Below, one piece after another: positions 55,476 through 64,000 of a stretch of 64,000 nucleotides of DNA (the stretch's first letter is position 1; the number at the start of each line of letters is the position of its first letter). This DNA is from Caulobacteraceae bacterium UBA5005 (lineage in GTDB: Bacteria > Pseudomonadota > Alphaproteobacteria > Caulobacterales > Caulobacteraceae). The position numbers and the translations under genes were made by a program. Location of the stretch: contig DGYN01000062.1 of assembly GCA_002398405.1 (NCBI GenBank), forward strand, positions 1-64,000, read 5' to 3'. The notes beneath the pieces were generated by a model. The model was not told the origin of the DNA. It worked only from the letters and a program-made list of their open reading frames with translations, and made no database searches.

Positions 55476-58400
55476 TTAGTGAAAATCCCGGCTGCGCATC
55501 AGCCGGTGCTCGGGTGTTTCTTCACGCATTTCCGATAGATGGGCGGTGAGATCGGTGAACCGTTCAGCGACGATATGGATGACGCCGCTCTGGCTCTGGA
55601 GCCTGCCATGCACCGCGACGAAGGCGGTGGTCATGCAGAGCTTGCGGTTGGTCTCGAAGATGTCGGGCCAGATGACGGCGTTGGCGACGCCGGTCTCGTC
55701 CTCCAGGGTCATGAACATCACCCCCTTGGCGGAGCCCGGCCGCTGACGGATCAGGACGAGGCCCGCCACGGTCAGGCGCTTGCCGTCCTTGGTCTCGCGC
55801 AGCTTCTCCGCCGGTGTGCAGCCCATCGCATCGAGCCGCTGGCGATAGAAGCTCACCGGATGGGCCTTCAGGGAAAGGCTGGTGGTGCGGAAATCCTCCG
55901 CCACATGGGCCGGCAGGGTCATGGCGGGCAGGGAAACGCGGGGCTCGAAGAGATCGAGGCTGTCATGCAGGGGCGCGGGCGCGGCGGCGGTGTCGGCCCC
56001 CAGCCCCTTCACCGCCCAGAGCCCCTCGCGCCGGTCGAGCCCTAAAGACCGCAGCGCATCGGCTTCGGCCAGTTTTTCGAGGGAAGCCCGCGACAGGCGG
56101 GCCCTGACGGCGAGGTCGGCCAAGGTTCGGGCGCCCTCGGCCCGCACCTCCATCAGCCGCTGCATCTCGTCCTTGCGAAGCCCGCTGATCTGGCGAAGGC
56201 CAAGGCGCACCGCCTTCAGCCGCCCCCCGTCCGCGGGCGCCTCCAGGGTGCAGTCCCAATCGCTTTCCAGGATGTCCGGGGGCTTAACCTCCACCCCATG
56301 CTCGCGGGCGTCGCGGACCAGTTGCGAGGGCTGATAAAAACCCATGGGCTGGGAGTTCAAAAGCGCCGCGCAGAAGACATCCGGCCACTTCCACTTCATC
56401 CAGGCCGAGACATAGACGAGGAGGGCGAAGCTGATCGCGTGGCTTTCCGGAAAGCCGTAGGAGCCGAAGCCCTCGATCTGTTTGAAACAGCGCTCGGCGA
56501 AGTCCTGCTCGTAGCCCCGCCGCACCATGCCGCCGATGAACTTTTCGCGGTAGTCGCCCACGGTCCCCAGGTTGCGGAAGGTCGCCATGGCCCGGCGAAG
56601 ACCGTTGGCCTCCTCCGGCGTGAACTCGGCTGCGACGATGGCCATCTTCATGGCCTGCTCCTGGAAGAGCGGCACGCCGAGGGTCTTTTGCAAGACATCG
56701 CGCAGCTCGTTCGGGTCATGTCCGGGACCGGGGCTTGGAAAGACCACCGGGTCCCTGCCTTCCCGGCGGCGCAGATAGGGATGCACCATGTCCCCCTGGA
56801 TCGGCCCCGGGCGGACGATCGCCACCTCGATGACCAGGTCGTAGAAGATCTCGGGTTTAAGGCGCGGCAGCATCGACATCTGCGCCCGGCTTTCCACCTG
56901 GAAGACCCCGACCGAGTCGGCCTTGGACAGCATCTCGTAGACGCCCTTTTCGGGCTTCTGGAGGATCTCCGCGATATCCTCGATGACCTCGCCATGGTCC
57001 TGTCGCAGCATGGAAAGCCCCCGCTGAATGGCGGTCAGCATGCCGAGCGCCAGGATGTCGACCTTCATCAGGCCGAGGCTGTCGATGTCGTCCTTGTCCC
57101 ATTCGATGAAGGTGCGGTCGGGCATGGCGGCGTTGCCGATCGGCACGGTCTCATCCAGCCGCTGCTTGGTCAGGACATAACCCCCGACGTGCTGCGACAG
57201 GTGCCGGGGAAAGCCGATCAGCTCGGTGGCCAGCGTCACCGCCTGTTTGATGGCGGGGTTTTCAGGATCCAGGCCCGTCTGGCGGATGTGCTCCTCGGGC
57301 ATGCCCTGCCCCCAGCTGCCCCAAACCGTATTGGCCATCAGGGCGGTGACATCGTCGGTTAAGCCGAGCGCCTTCCCCACCTGGCGGATCGCCATGCGCG
57401 GTCGGTAGTGGATCACCGTGGCGCAAATCGCCGCCTTCTCGCGGCCGTAGCGGCGGTAGACGTACTGCATCACCTCCTCGCGCCGCTCGTGCTCAAAGTC
57501 GACGTCGATGTCCGGCGGCTCGGACCGCTCCTTGGAGAGGAACCGCGCGAACAGCAGGTTGTGCTTGAAGGGGTCGGCGGAGGTGACGCCCAGGCAGTAG
57601 CAGACCGCCGAATTGGCCGCCGATCCCCGCCCCTGGCAGAGGATCCCCTCCCCTCGCGCCCAGCGGACGATGTCGTGCACGGTGAGGAAATAGTTGGGGT
57701 AGTCGAGCTCGGCGATCAGGGCCAGTTCCTGTTCGATCAGGGCCCGCACCTTCGGGGTCTCGCCCTTCGGATAGCGCCACTTGATCCCGGCTTCGGTGAG
57801 ATCGCGCAGGTGCTGATTGGCGGTTTTGCCCGGCGGTACGGGCTCGTCGGGGTATTCGTATTGCAGCTGTTTGAGGTCGAAACCGATGCGATCCGCCACC
57901 TCGATGGTCCGCGCGACGGCGTCGGGCCAGGGCTTGAACAGGCGGGTCATCTCAGCCGGTGATTTCAGCCGCCGCTCGGCGTTGGCCTCCAGCAGAAAAC
58001 CGGCCTCCTGAACGCTGACCCCCTCGCGGATGGCGGTGAGCACGTCCTGCAGGGGGCGGCGGTCGGCGGCGTGGTAGAGGACATCGCCCGTGGCGACCAT
58101 CGGGGCGGCGTATCGCCTGGCCAGACCGGCGATCCGGTGAAGCCGCTGCAGGTCGCGCGCCTTGTAGCCCCGCGCCGCCGCCAGCCAAACGCCGCCTGAA
58201 AGCTCGCCCGCGATCCGCTTGAGATTTTCCTCGAAGGCCGCATCGAGCCTGGCGGACGGAACCACAAGGCAGAGCTGACCCTCCGCATGATCGAGGAAAT
58301 CGCCGAAGGAAAGCTCGCAGGCGCCCTTCTTTTCGCGCAGCTGGCCGATGGTTAGAAGGCGCGTCAGACGGCCGTAGGCGGCGCGGTCTTTCGGGTAGAC

Positions 58401-58643
58401 CAGGAGGCTCGGCGTTCCGTCGGCGAAATTCAGCCGGCAGCCGGTGAGGGGCCGAAGCTTTGTCTGGTTGGTCTTGGCCGCGGTCCAGGGCCGCACCACG
58501 CCGGCGAGCGTATTGTGGTCACAGATGCCCAGGGCCTTGATCCCGAGCGCCTCGGCCGTCGCCACCAGTTCGCGGGCGTGGCTCGCGCCGCGCAGGAAGG
58601 AAAAATTCGAGGTGGCGTGCAGCTCGGCATAGGGGATGGTCAC
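55476..58643 (-). CDS. dnaE2: Error-prone DNA polymerase DnaE2
   Basis: Translesion C-family polymerase of the ImuA-ImuB-DnaE2 mutasome, 1055 residues. The start is the GTG at 58643 (next residues [20 protein letters not shown]), which shares its G with the imuB stop TAG. The PHP domain occupies the first 200 residues ([13 protein letters not shown]). The catalytic carboxylates are in [20 protein letters not shown], with a third at [20 protein letters not shown]. The OB fold is near the end ([20 protein letters not shown]). Last gene of the SOS cassette. Confidence 0.96.
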   Translation of the reverse strand: MTIPYAELHATSNFSFLRGASHARELVATAEALGIKALGICDHNTLAGVVRPWTAAKTNQTKLRPLTGCRLNFADGTPSLLVYPKDRAAYGRLTRLLTIGQLREKKGACELSFGDFLDHAEGQLCLVVPSARLDAAFEENLKRIAGELSGGVWLAAARGYKARDLQRLHRIAGLARRYAAPMVATGDVLYHAADRRPLQDVLTAIREGVSVQEAGFLLEANAERRLKSPAEMTRLFKPWPDAVARTIEVADRIGFDLKQLQYEYPDEPVPPGKTANQHLRDLTEAGIKWRYPKGETPKVRALIEQELALIAELDYPNYFLTVHDIVRWARGEGILCQGRGSAANSAVCYCLGVTSADPFKHNLLFARFLSKERSEPPDIDVDFEHERREEVMQYVYRRYGREKAAICATVIHYRPRMAIRQVGKALGLTDDVTALMANTVWGSWGQGMPEEHIRQTGLDPENPAIKQAVTLATELIGFPRHLSQHVGGYVLTKQRLDETVPIGNAAMPDRTFIEWDKDDIDSLGLMKVDILALGMLTAIQRGLSMLRQDHGEVIEDIAEILQKPEKGVYEMLSKADSVGVFQVESRAQMSMLPRLKPEIFYDLVIEVAIVRPGPIQGDMVHPYLRRREGRDPVVFPSPGPGHDPNELRDVLQKTLGVPLFQEQAMKMAIVAAEFTPEEANGLRRAMATFRNLGTVGDYREKFIGGMVRRGYEQDFAERCFKQIEGFGSYGFPESHAISFALLVYVSAWMKWKWPDVFCAALLNSQPMGFYQPSQLVRDAREHGVEVKPPDILESDWDCTLEAPADGGRLKAVRLGLRQISGLRKDEMQRLMEVRAEGARTLADLAVRARLSRASLEKLAEADALRSLGLDRREGLWAVKGLGADTAAAPAPLHDSLDLFEPRVSLPAMTLPAHVAEDFRTTSLSLKAHPVSFYRQRLDAMGCTPAEKLRETKDGKRLTVAGLVLIRQRPGSAKGVMFMTLEDETGVANAVIWPDIFETNRKLCMTTAFVAVHGRLQSQSGVIHIVAERFTDLTAHLSEMREETPEHRLMRSRDFH

Positions 58644-60109
58644 TAGAACACCCCATGCAGCCACCATCGGCCGCCCTCGAGCCCGGAGCGGAACAGCCAG
58701 TAGCGGCCACCGGTCTCGTCCTCGACGCGGTAGTAGTCGCGCAGGCGGCCGGTGGAGACGGTCTCGATGGCCCGGCGCCACCATTCATCGCCGATCCGCT
58801 CGGGCCCCTCGGAGAGCCGCACCCGGTGCAGCCGGCCCCGCCAACGGAACTGGACCGGCGGATCGTCGGGCAGCAGGGCCATGACCTCGACGGGCTCGGG
58901 CCGCCGGAACAGGCGCAACGGCCTGGGCAGGTCGGGGTCCCAGCCGGGACCGGGCGCCTCGCCCGCGGGGGCGCGCAGGACGGCGCGCTCGGGCACATGG
59001 CTTTGATGCGCCCTAGCCCGCCAGACGCGATGGGCGCCGAGCCGGTTGGACAGGCTGTCGATCAGGGCCCCGACGGCGGCCCCGTCCTTTTCGGTTTGCG
59101 TCTCGGCCAGGGCGGTCTGGGCGGCGCGGCGGATTTCCACCTCCCAGGCGACGATGGTCGCCGCCTCGATGCCGAAGCCCGGATCGACGCCTTCGAGCTT
59201 GCGGGCGATGAGGCGGGTGAGGATCTTGGCCTCACGGCCCGGGCGCGACAGGCCAAGGGCGATGCGGGCGACCTGACCGTCGACCCGGTGGAAGGCGATC
59301 TCGAAGCGCCGCGCCGCCCGCTCGCTCATGGCCAGGCGCTCGCACATCAGGCCGGCAAGGTCGGCGGCGATGCGGGCGATGTCCTCCGGCGTTGACACAG
59401 GTTCAACCAGGCAAAGGCGTTCGAACCAGGGGGTCGGGGGGCGGCGGTAGGCCAAAGCCTCCGGATAGGTTCCCAGCGCCTGATCGAGCCGCATCAGGGC
59501 CATCTTGCCAAAGCGCTTGGTGAGGCCGGCGCGGGGCAGGTCCTTCAGCTGAGCGATCTTGGTAATCCCAAGGCGCAGGAGTTGGGCGGCGTCCTGCGGG
59601 TCGAGACGCAGGGCGGCGATGGGGAGCGAGGACAGCGGCGCATCCCCAAACCGCGCCATGGCCCAGGCCGCGCCGGCGGTGTCGGCGATGGCGGCCCTGG
59701 CCTCGACACCCTGGCTTGCCAGCCGGGCCAGCAGGTCTTCGAGAAGGCCTTCCTCGCCCCCCCACAGGTGCGCGACGCCGTCGATGTCGAGAAACAGGCC
59801 GTCGGGGGCGTCCTTGGCGACGGCGGGGGAGAAGCGGCAGCAGGCGTCGACCAGGCGCTCGAGGGCCGCATCGTCCCCGGCGGGATCGGCCTCGTCCAGG
59901 ACAAGGCCCGGAACCAGGGCGCCGGCGTCGGCCGCCTTCTGGCCAAGGAACAGGCCCGCCGCCCCCGCCGCCGCGTTCACCGCATGGAGCTTGCGCACGC
60001 CCCGTTCGGCGATAACAAGCGCCGCCGGGCCCTCAGGCGGAGCGGCGGAGCGGCGGCGCCAGACCGTGATCGGCCACCTCGGCAGCCACACGGAAAGGAT
60101 GCGGGCCAT
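58643..60109 (-). CDS. imuB: Mutasome Y-family protein ImuB
   Basis: Y-family polymerase relative acting as adaptor between the sliding clamp and DnaE2; 488 residues from the ATG at 60109. It overlaps the 3' end of imuA by 77 bases. Where active polymerases have VDMDCF and SIDEA, this protein has VWLPRWP and DIDGVAHLW, so the catalytic carboxylates are lost, as in other ImuB proteins. The helix-hairpin part ([21 protein letters not shown]) and a C-terminal tail typical of the family follow. Confidence 0.94.
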   Translation of the reverse strand: MARILSVWLPRWPITVWRRRSAAPPEGPAALVIAERGVRKLHAVNAAAGAAGLFLGQKAADAGALVPGLVLDEADPAGDDAALERLVDACCRFSPAVAKDAPDGLFLDIDGVAHLWGGEEGLLEDLLARLASQGVEARAAIADTAGAAWAMARFGDAPLSSLPIAALRLDPQDAAQLLRLGITKIAQLKDLPRAGLTKRFGKMALMRLDQALGTYPEALAYRRPPTPWFERLCLVEPVSTPEDIARIAADLAGLMCERLAMSERAARRFEIAFHRVDGQVARIALGLSRPGREAKILTRLIARKLEGVDPGFGIEAATIVAWEVEIRRAAQTALAETQTEKDGAAVGALIDSLSNRLGAHRVWRARAHQSHVPERAVLRAPAGEAPGPGWDPDLPRPLRLFRRPEPVEVMALLPDDPPVQFRWRGRLHRVRLSEGPERIGDEWWRRAIETVSTGRLRDYYRVEDETGGRYWLFRSGLEGGRWWLHGVF

Positions 60110-60791
60110 GACCTGCCTCTTCGAAAATCCAGGAACCGGGCCGCCCGCCCCGGCAACGGTTGAGCTCCACGTTCCAGCGCAGGGGCCCAAACCCCAGGCC
60201 GCCCTCGCCGGGAAGGCTGGGCGCCGGCGCGATCTTCCAGCGGCTGGCCGCCGCCGATCCCGACGCGGAACCCCGGCGGCCGGCGAGGCCCCAGGGCCGC
60301 CGGTTGATAACAAACCCCGCGCCGCCGCCCCGCTCGCAGGCCAGCTGCAGTCTGCGCCCGGCGGTGAGCGGAACCTCCTCGACCTCGCCGACGGCGGCGG
60401 CGATCCCGCGGCAGGCCAAAGCCTCCTCCAGAACGCCGAGCGCTTCCTCGTCGTTTTCGGCCCGAACCTGGATCAGCCGCTCGGCCGGAAAGCCAAGAAA
60501 GGCAAGGCCCGGCGGATAGAGGTCGTCCCTGCGCATCACCCAGACCACATCGCCGCGAAACAGCACTTGCGGGAGAGAGGGGAGGAGGCGGGCCACGAAG
60601 GCGGCGAGGGCGGCGCCGATCTCGGCCTCCATGCCGTCGGCGGTGATTTCGTGCCAGGCGCCGAGCGGCAGTCCGCCGCCGGGGAAACAGCCGTCCACGG
60701 CGGGATCGCCGAAGGGCAGGACCTTCGAGGGACCGCGCGTTCCCGCTTCGACGGCGGCGATCTGGGCGCGGAGGGTGGCGAGATTGGACAT
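60033..60791 (-). CDS. imuA: Mutasome RecA-like protein ImuA
   Basis: RecA-fold accessory protein of the SOS mutasome, 252 residues. Family blocks are LPFGDPAVDGCFPGGGLPLG, AWHEITADGMEAEIGAALAA, GDVVWVMRRDDLYPPGL and FVINRRPWGLAGRRG. The Walker A of RecA is degenerate. A LexA box touches the start codon. It leads imuA-imuB-dnaE2. Confidence 0.93.
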   Translation of the reverse strand: MSNLATLRAQIAAVEAGTRGPSKVLPFGDPAVDGCFPGGGLPLGAWHEITADGMEAEIGAALAAFVARLLPSLPQVLFRGDVVWVMRRDDLYPPGLAFLGFPAERLIQVRAENDEEALGVLEEALACRGIAAAVGEVEEVPLTAGRRLQLACERGGGAGFVINRRPWGLAGRRGSASGSAAASRWKIAPAPSLPGEGGLGFGPLRWNVELNRCRGGRPGSWIFEEAGHGPHPFRVAAEVADHGLAPPLRRSA

Positions 60792-60806
60792 GTTCCCATT
60801 TTGTTC
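60792..60806. promoter_or_regulatory. LexA (SOS) box of the imuA-imuB-dnaE2 operon
   Basis: GTTC-CCATTTT-GTTC is an exact match to the alphaproteobacterial LexA box GTTC-N7-GTTC. It lies directly against the imuA start codon, so LexA would block both the promoter region and translation initiation site. Confidence 0.9.
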
Positions 60807-60940
60807 TCATGAGCTCGGCGCCAGAGTCAAGCCTCACAATAGCGCCACGCCCTATCCCTGGTCGGATGATGGAGGCGAGCCTTGCCTGGATATTGTTTGA
60901 CCCTCTGGCGTGAGCCATCATCAGGCGAAGGGGGCGTCCC

Positions 60941-61765
60941 ATGATCAAGTCTGCGATACTGCGCGCCTTGGCGCTGACCTGCGCCCTGGCCCCGCTGTCC
61001 GGATGCGGATTAATCGAGCGGGAGGAGCGGTACGCGGCCTGCATAAGACGGCCTCAAAATCATATCGAGGTCTGCAGCATGGCGATCGAAGGCGGGCTGA
61101 CCGGCCACAGGCTCGCCACAGCACACTACGAGCGCGCCGTGGGCTACATCGTAGCGAGCAAAACCGATACCGCCCTGACCGACCTTAACAAGGCGCTGAA
61201 GCTCGACCCAGACCATGTAAACGCGCTTAGCGTGAGAGGCGCCCTGCTAGCCGTCAAGAACCGCGGCGAAGAAGCGCTAATCGACCTGGAAAAGGCGGCC
61301 CAGCTGCGGCCCGGCGACATCGATATTCTTTCCGGTCGCGCCAACGCCTATCGGATGGTGAACCGCTTCGACGACGCTCTGGCCGACATTGAGGCCGCGC
61401 TGGATGTTGCGCCGGACTCCGCCGGGCCCCTCACCACCCGATGCCACGTCAAGACCGAGATGGGGGGCGATCTAGCCTCGGCCCTGGACGACTGCAACGC
61501 GGCGCTACACGCCTACCCGGATCTGCCTCCGGCCTTGCTGGCAAGGGCGATGGTCCACCTCAAACTTGGGAAAAACCGCGAGGCCTATGCGGATTTCGAT
61601 GCGGCCTACCACAGCCGCATCCGGCAGACGGCGGGCCTGTTCGGGCGGGGCCTGGCGAGACAGAAACTCGGCGAAACCCGGGCCGGCAAGGCGGATATGG
61701 ACGCCGCGCTGACGGAGACCCCCACCGTCACCCTCTATTTCGAACGCGCCGGGCTATGGCCCTGA
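60941..61765 (+). CDS. TPR-repeat lipoprotein
   Basis: A 274-residue protein with a lipoprotein signal (lipobox LSGC, Cys22). From about residue 55 it consists of tetratricopeptide-type helix pairs: ALTDLNKALKLDPDHVNALS, ALIDLEKAAQLRPGDIDILS, ALADIEAALDVAPDSAGPL and ALDDCNAALHAYPDLPPALL, then two weaker copies. A short cysteine-bearing segment (AACIRRPQNHIEVCSMAI) precedes them. Probably a periplasmic adaptor. It converges with the potassium channel gene and has no operon partner. Confidence 0.85.
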   Translation: MIKSAILRALALTCALAPLSGCGLIEREERYAACIRRPQNHIEVCSMAIEGGLTGHRLATAHYERAVGYIVASKTDTALTDLNKALKLDPDHVNALSVRGALLAVKNRGEEALIDLEKAAQLRPGDIDILSGRANAYRMVNRFDDALADIEAALDVAPDSAGPLTTRCHVKTEMGGDLASALDDCNAALHAYPDLPPALLARAMVHLKLGKNREAYADFDAAYHSRIRQTAGLFGRGLARQKLGETRAGKADMDAALTETPTVTLYFERAGLWP

Positions 61766-61772
61766 CCTAAGG

Positions 61773-62588
61773 CTAGCTCCCGGTCTTGGTCTCGGTCTTG
61801 GTCTTGGTCTTGCTGGCCGACTTCTCGCGCAACTCCTCGGCGAAGCCGGCGGCGAGGATGCCGGTGGGGGCGGCCACCAGGCCGATGCCGATCACCGCCG
61901 TTACCCCGGCGAATATCTTGCCAAGCGGCGTCACCGGATAAACATCGCCATAGCCGATGGTCGTGAGCGTGATCACCCCCCACCACAGCGCGCGGGGAAT
62001 GCTGCCGAAAGCCTCGGGCTGAATGTGACCCTCGACGAGATAGAGCACGGTGGAGGTGGCGATCAAAAGGACAATGCCGATGCCACCGGTGACCCCCAAT
62101 TCGTAACGGCGGGAGGCGAACGTCTCCATGACGAGGTCAAAGGCCTTGGACATCCGCCCAAGTTTTGCGAGGCGCAGAACGCGCAGCAACCGCACCAGCC
62201 GGATGACCACCGTCGGCGCGGCTTGGGCCACAAACAGCAGGGGCAGGAGGGCCAGAAGGTCGATCAGCGATAGCGGCGAAAGGGCCCACTTGAGCCGGGC
62301 CATAACCGGCGAAAGCTCAGGAAAGCGCAGGGGGGCGATCCACAGCCGGGTCAGATATTCGATCAGGAAGGTGACCCCGAAAAAGATCTCGGCGGTGCGG
62401 AAATAGACCTCCCGGCCCGAGGAGAGCGAAATCTCGGTCTCGAGGATGGCGGTCGCCACCGAGGCGACGATGGCGAAGCTGAGGAAGACGTTGACCGGCG
62501 ACAGGCCATCGGCGCGGGCGTCCGCGTCCAGTTCCAGATAGACCTTCCGCTGCAAGGTCTCGGGCTTCTCCACCGCCTTGGTCGCCAT
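61773..62588 (-). CDS. Voltage-gated-type potassium channel
   Basis: A 271-residue six-helix ion channel subunit. The start is the ATG at 62588; the longer frame has only TTG. S4 carries arginines every third residue (130, 133, 136, 139) in VVIRLVRLLRVLRL, the voltage-sensor pattern. The selectivity filter is TTIGYGD (209-215) in a pore loop SIPRALWWGVITLTTIGYGD, and S6 has AVIGIGLVAAPTGILAAGF. The last 14 residues are a Lys/Thr repeat (SKTKTKTETKTG) coded by a short DNA repeat. Resembles KvAP-type prokaryotic Kv channels. Confidence 0.92.
   Translation of the reverse strand: MATKAVEKPETLQRKVYLELDADARADGLSPVNVFLSFAIVASVATAILETEISLSSGREVYFRTAEIFFGVTFLIEYLTRLWIAPLRFPELSPVMARLKWALSPLSLIDLLALLPLLFVAQAAPTVVIRLVRLLRVLRLAKLGRMSKAFDLVMETFASRRYELGVTGGIGIVLLIATSTVLYLVEGHIQPEAFGSIPRALWWGVITLTTIGYGDVYPVTPLGKIFAGVTAVIGIGLVAAPTGILAAGFAEELREKSASKTKTKTETKTGS
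61782..61812. repeat. Hexanucleotide-type repeat at the 3' end of the channel gene
   Basis: GGTCTT units recur four to five times with one interrupting base change, coding the Lys-Thr tail of the channel. The unit is a multiple of three, so changes in copy number would alter tail length, not frame. Confidence 0.7.
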
Positions 62589-62685
62589 CGAAAGCCCCCG
62601 CTTCAACCCAGCCAAATCCTAGCAGCGCCCGGGCGCGCCACGCCAGAGCCTAAGGTAAGGGGGATCCGCAGGGGATACCGGTTGC

Positions 62686-63078
62686 TCAGGCCCCGATGCG
62701 GTCAAGGGCGGCCCTGAGCTTGTCGCCCACGGCCACCGCCTTTTCCTTCAAGGCGTCGTTCGCGATCGCGGCCATGGAAGCCACGGGATCGACCGCGGCG
62801 ACTTCGGTGCAACCGCCGCCAGCGTCCTGAACGATGACGTTGCAGGGCAGCATGATGCCGACCTTGTCTTCGAGCTGGAGCGCTTCATAGGCCAGGCGAG
62901 GGTTGCAGGCCCCCAGGATCGTGTAGGGCCGAAAGTCTTCGCCGATCTTGGCCTTCATCGTCTGCCGCACGTCAATCTCGGTGATCACGCCAAAGCCCTC
63001 CTGGCTGAGCGCGTCCCGCGTCGCGGCCACGACCTCGTCGAACGGGCGGGCGATGGTTTTCGCATAATAGTAGGTCAT
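62686..63078 (-). CDS. DUF302 protein
   Basis: A 130-residue protein that is a single DUF302 domain: YYAKTIARPFDEVVAATRDAL, FGVITEIDVRQTMKAKIGED, YTILGACNPRLAYEALQLED and IMLPCNVIVQDAGGGCTEVA. Two conserved cysteines (ACNP and LPCN) could act in thiol chemistry or metal binding. It is coupled by a four-base overlap to the metallo-hydrolase gene upstream; DUF302 genes often sit with sulfide-oxidation genes. Function is unproven. Confidence 0.9.
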   Translation of the reverse strand: MTYYYAKTIARPFDEVVAATRDALSQEGFGVITEIDVRQTMKAKIGEDFRPYTILGACNPRLAYEALQLEDKVGIMLPCNVIVQDAGGGCTEVAAVDPVASMAAIANDALKEKAVAVGDKLRAALDRIGA

Positions 63079-63968
63079 TGGGCCTTCCTCTCTTCGGACG
63101 CCGGCGCTTCGCCGCGGGTGACCGGGATCTTCAAGAACACCCGCCCGGACGGCGAGGCCTTCGGTAACGCGCCTCCGCGAATGTTCACCTGCAGGGACGG
63201 CAGGATCAGCGCCGGCGCCGCAAGGGTCGCGTCGCGCGCCTCACGCAGGGCCGCGAAGTCGTCCTCGCTGACGCCTTCGCGCACATGGATGTTGTGCTCG
63301 CGCTGTTCAGCCACCGTGCTCTCCGAGCGAAACGTGTCCCGCCCCGCCGGAAGATAATCGTGGCCCACAAAGAGCCGCGTTCGCGGCGGCAGATCCAGCA
63401 CCTTGCGGATCGAACGATAGAGCACGCGGGCGTCGCCGCCAGGGAAATCGGCCCGCGCCGTGCCGTAGTCGGGCATGAACAGGGTGTCGCCGACAAACGC
63501 CGCATCGCCGATCAGATAGGTGACATCGGCCGGAGTATGGCCGGGCGTATGGAGCACCCCGATCGTGATCTCGCCCAGCGGCAGCTGGTCGCCCTCGTTG
63601 AGCAGGTGATCAAACACCTCGCCGTCATCGGAGACATCGTCCGCGTCAAAGACCGGGATGAAGGTCTTTTGCACCTCAACGATATGGGCGCCGATGGCGA
63701 TCCGCGCCCCCGTCCGCCCACGGATGTAGTCAGCGGCCGACAGGTGGTCGGCGTGGGCGTGAGTCTCCAAGACGTATTCTAGCTTCAGGCCGCGCGCCTC
63801 CACCACCGCCAGGATGCGATCGGCCGAGCTTGTGGAGAGGCGAGCCGCCTTCGGCTCGAAATCCAGCACGGGATCGATGATCGCGGCGGCCTTGGTCGCC
63901 GGATCGCTGACCAGATAGCTGGCGGTCGAGGTGGCCTGGTCGAAGAAGACTTGGACATCGGGCTGCAT
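63075..63968 (-). CDS. Persulfide-dioxygenase-like MBL-fold hydrolase
   Basis: A 297-residue metallo-beta-lactamase-fold protein of the ETHE1/Blh type. Metal ligands: THAHADH (69-75), a later His in LHTPGHTPADVTY, Asp in AFVGDTLFMPDYGTARADF and His in RLFVGHDYLPAGR. The DYGTARADFPGGDA signature is typical of the sulfur dioxygenase/BigR-regulated Blh group, which oxidises glutathione persulfide. It precedes DUF302, overlapping by four bases. The upstream control region is cut by the window edge; an AT-rich TCATATATA at the very end could belong to an operator. Confidence 0.9.
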   Translation of the reverse strand: MQPDVQVFFDQATSTASYLVSDPATKAAAIIDPVLDFEPKAARLSTSSADRILAVVEARGLKLEYVLETHAHADHLSAADYIRGRTGARIAIGAHIVEVQKTFIPVFDADDVSDDGEVFDHLLNEGDQLPLGEITIGVLHTPGHTPADVTYLIGDAAFVGDTLFMPDYGTARADFPGGDARVLYRSIRKVLDLPPRTRLFVGHDYLPAGRDTFRSESTVAEQREHNIHVREGVSEDDFAALREARDATLAAPALILPSLQVNIRGGALPKASPSGRVFLKIPVTRGEAPASEERKAQ

Positions 63969-64000
63969 GGGAGCGCTCCACTAGGGTGGCCTCATATATA

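Noticed and set aside
63990..64000. BigR-type operator at the right edge
   Set aside because: Only an AT-rich TCATATATA is visible before the window ends; too little to call.

Overview
The window is high-GC, gene-dense DNA from an alphaproteobacterium, most likely a member of the Caulobacterales (Caulobacter/Phenylobacterium type). The main pointers are a GcrA cell-cycle regulator with a DnaA-box-like site upstream, a Caulobacter-sized flagellin, large TonB-dependent receptors, an SRP RNA gene just upstream of dnaX, an imuA-imuB-dnaE2 cassette under a GTTC-N7-GTTC LexA box, and a pst/pho cluster with a Pho box. The genus is inferred. No tRNA, rRNA, prophage, insertion sequence or CRISPR array was seen.

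Layout. 1-5.4 kb: dnaX (3' end outside the window), SRP RNA, a FecR-like secreted protein, an alpha/beta hydrolase, an ArsR-type repressor with its membrane partner and a perfect 14-bp palindromic operator, and an operon of a membrane protein, signal peptidase I and a small Xre regulator. 5.4-9.2 kb: long-form dCTP deaminase, flagellin and a ygiB/ygiC-like pair. 9.3-17.5 kb: metZ-apaG, four tandem paralogous secreted proteins of no family I recognise, then argD-argF-hslO. 17.8-25.6 kb: sulfate uptake operon (binding protein, cysTWA), an Rrf2 regulator, a SET protein, a lipoprotein, an ABC-2 permease, gcrA and a secreted lectin-like protein ending in glycine-rich octapeptide repeats.

25.7-37.2 kb: phosphate region. 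pstC-pstA-pstB-phoU-phoB reads on the minus strand behind a three-repeat Pho box. phoR lies about 4 kb away, separated from pstC by a TonB receptor and an alginate-export-type porin. Beside phoR are an altered sulfate-binding-protein paralogue and a SemiSWEET transporter. 37.2-53 kb: beta-oxidation genes (FadB/J-like and thiolase), a serine hydrolase, a 1314-residue TonB receptor, an acyl-CoA synthetase, a smaller TonB receptor without a visible signal peptide, and a DUF1552/DUF1592 pair. 53.2-64 kb: LemA with two TPM-domain proteins, the SOS mutagenesis cassette, a TPR lipoprotein, a voltage-gated-type potassium channel, and DUF302 plus a persulfide-dioxygenase-like metallo-hydrolase.

Themes are sulfur (metZ, sulfate uptake, sulfate-binding paralogue, sulfur MBL hydrolase), phosphate starvation, fatty-acid use with outer-membrane uptake, and SOS mutagenesis. 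The most novel-looking material is the four-gene family at 10.9-14.3 kb, built from a repeated module. Also notable are the sulfate-binding paralogue with a changed ligand loop next to phoR, a DnaX without the usual zinc-site cysteines, and the two-gene DUF1552/DUF1592 system.
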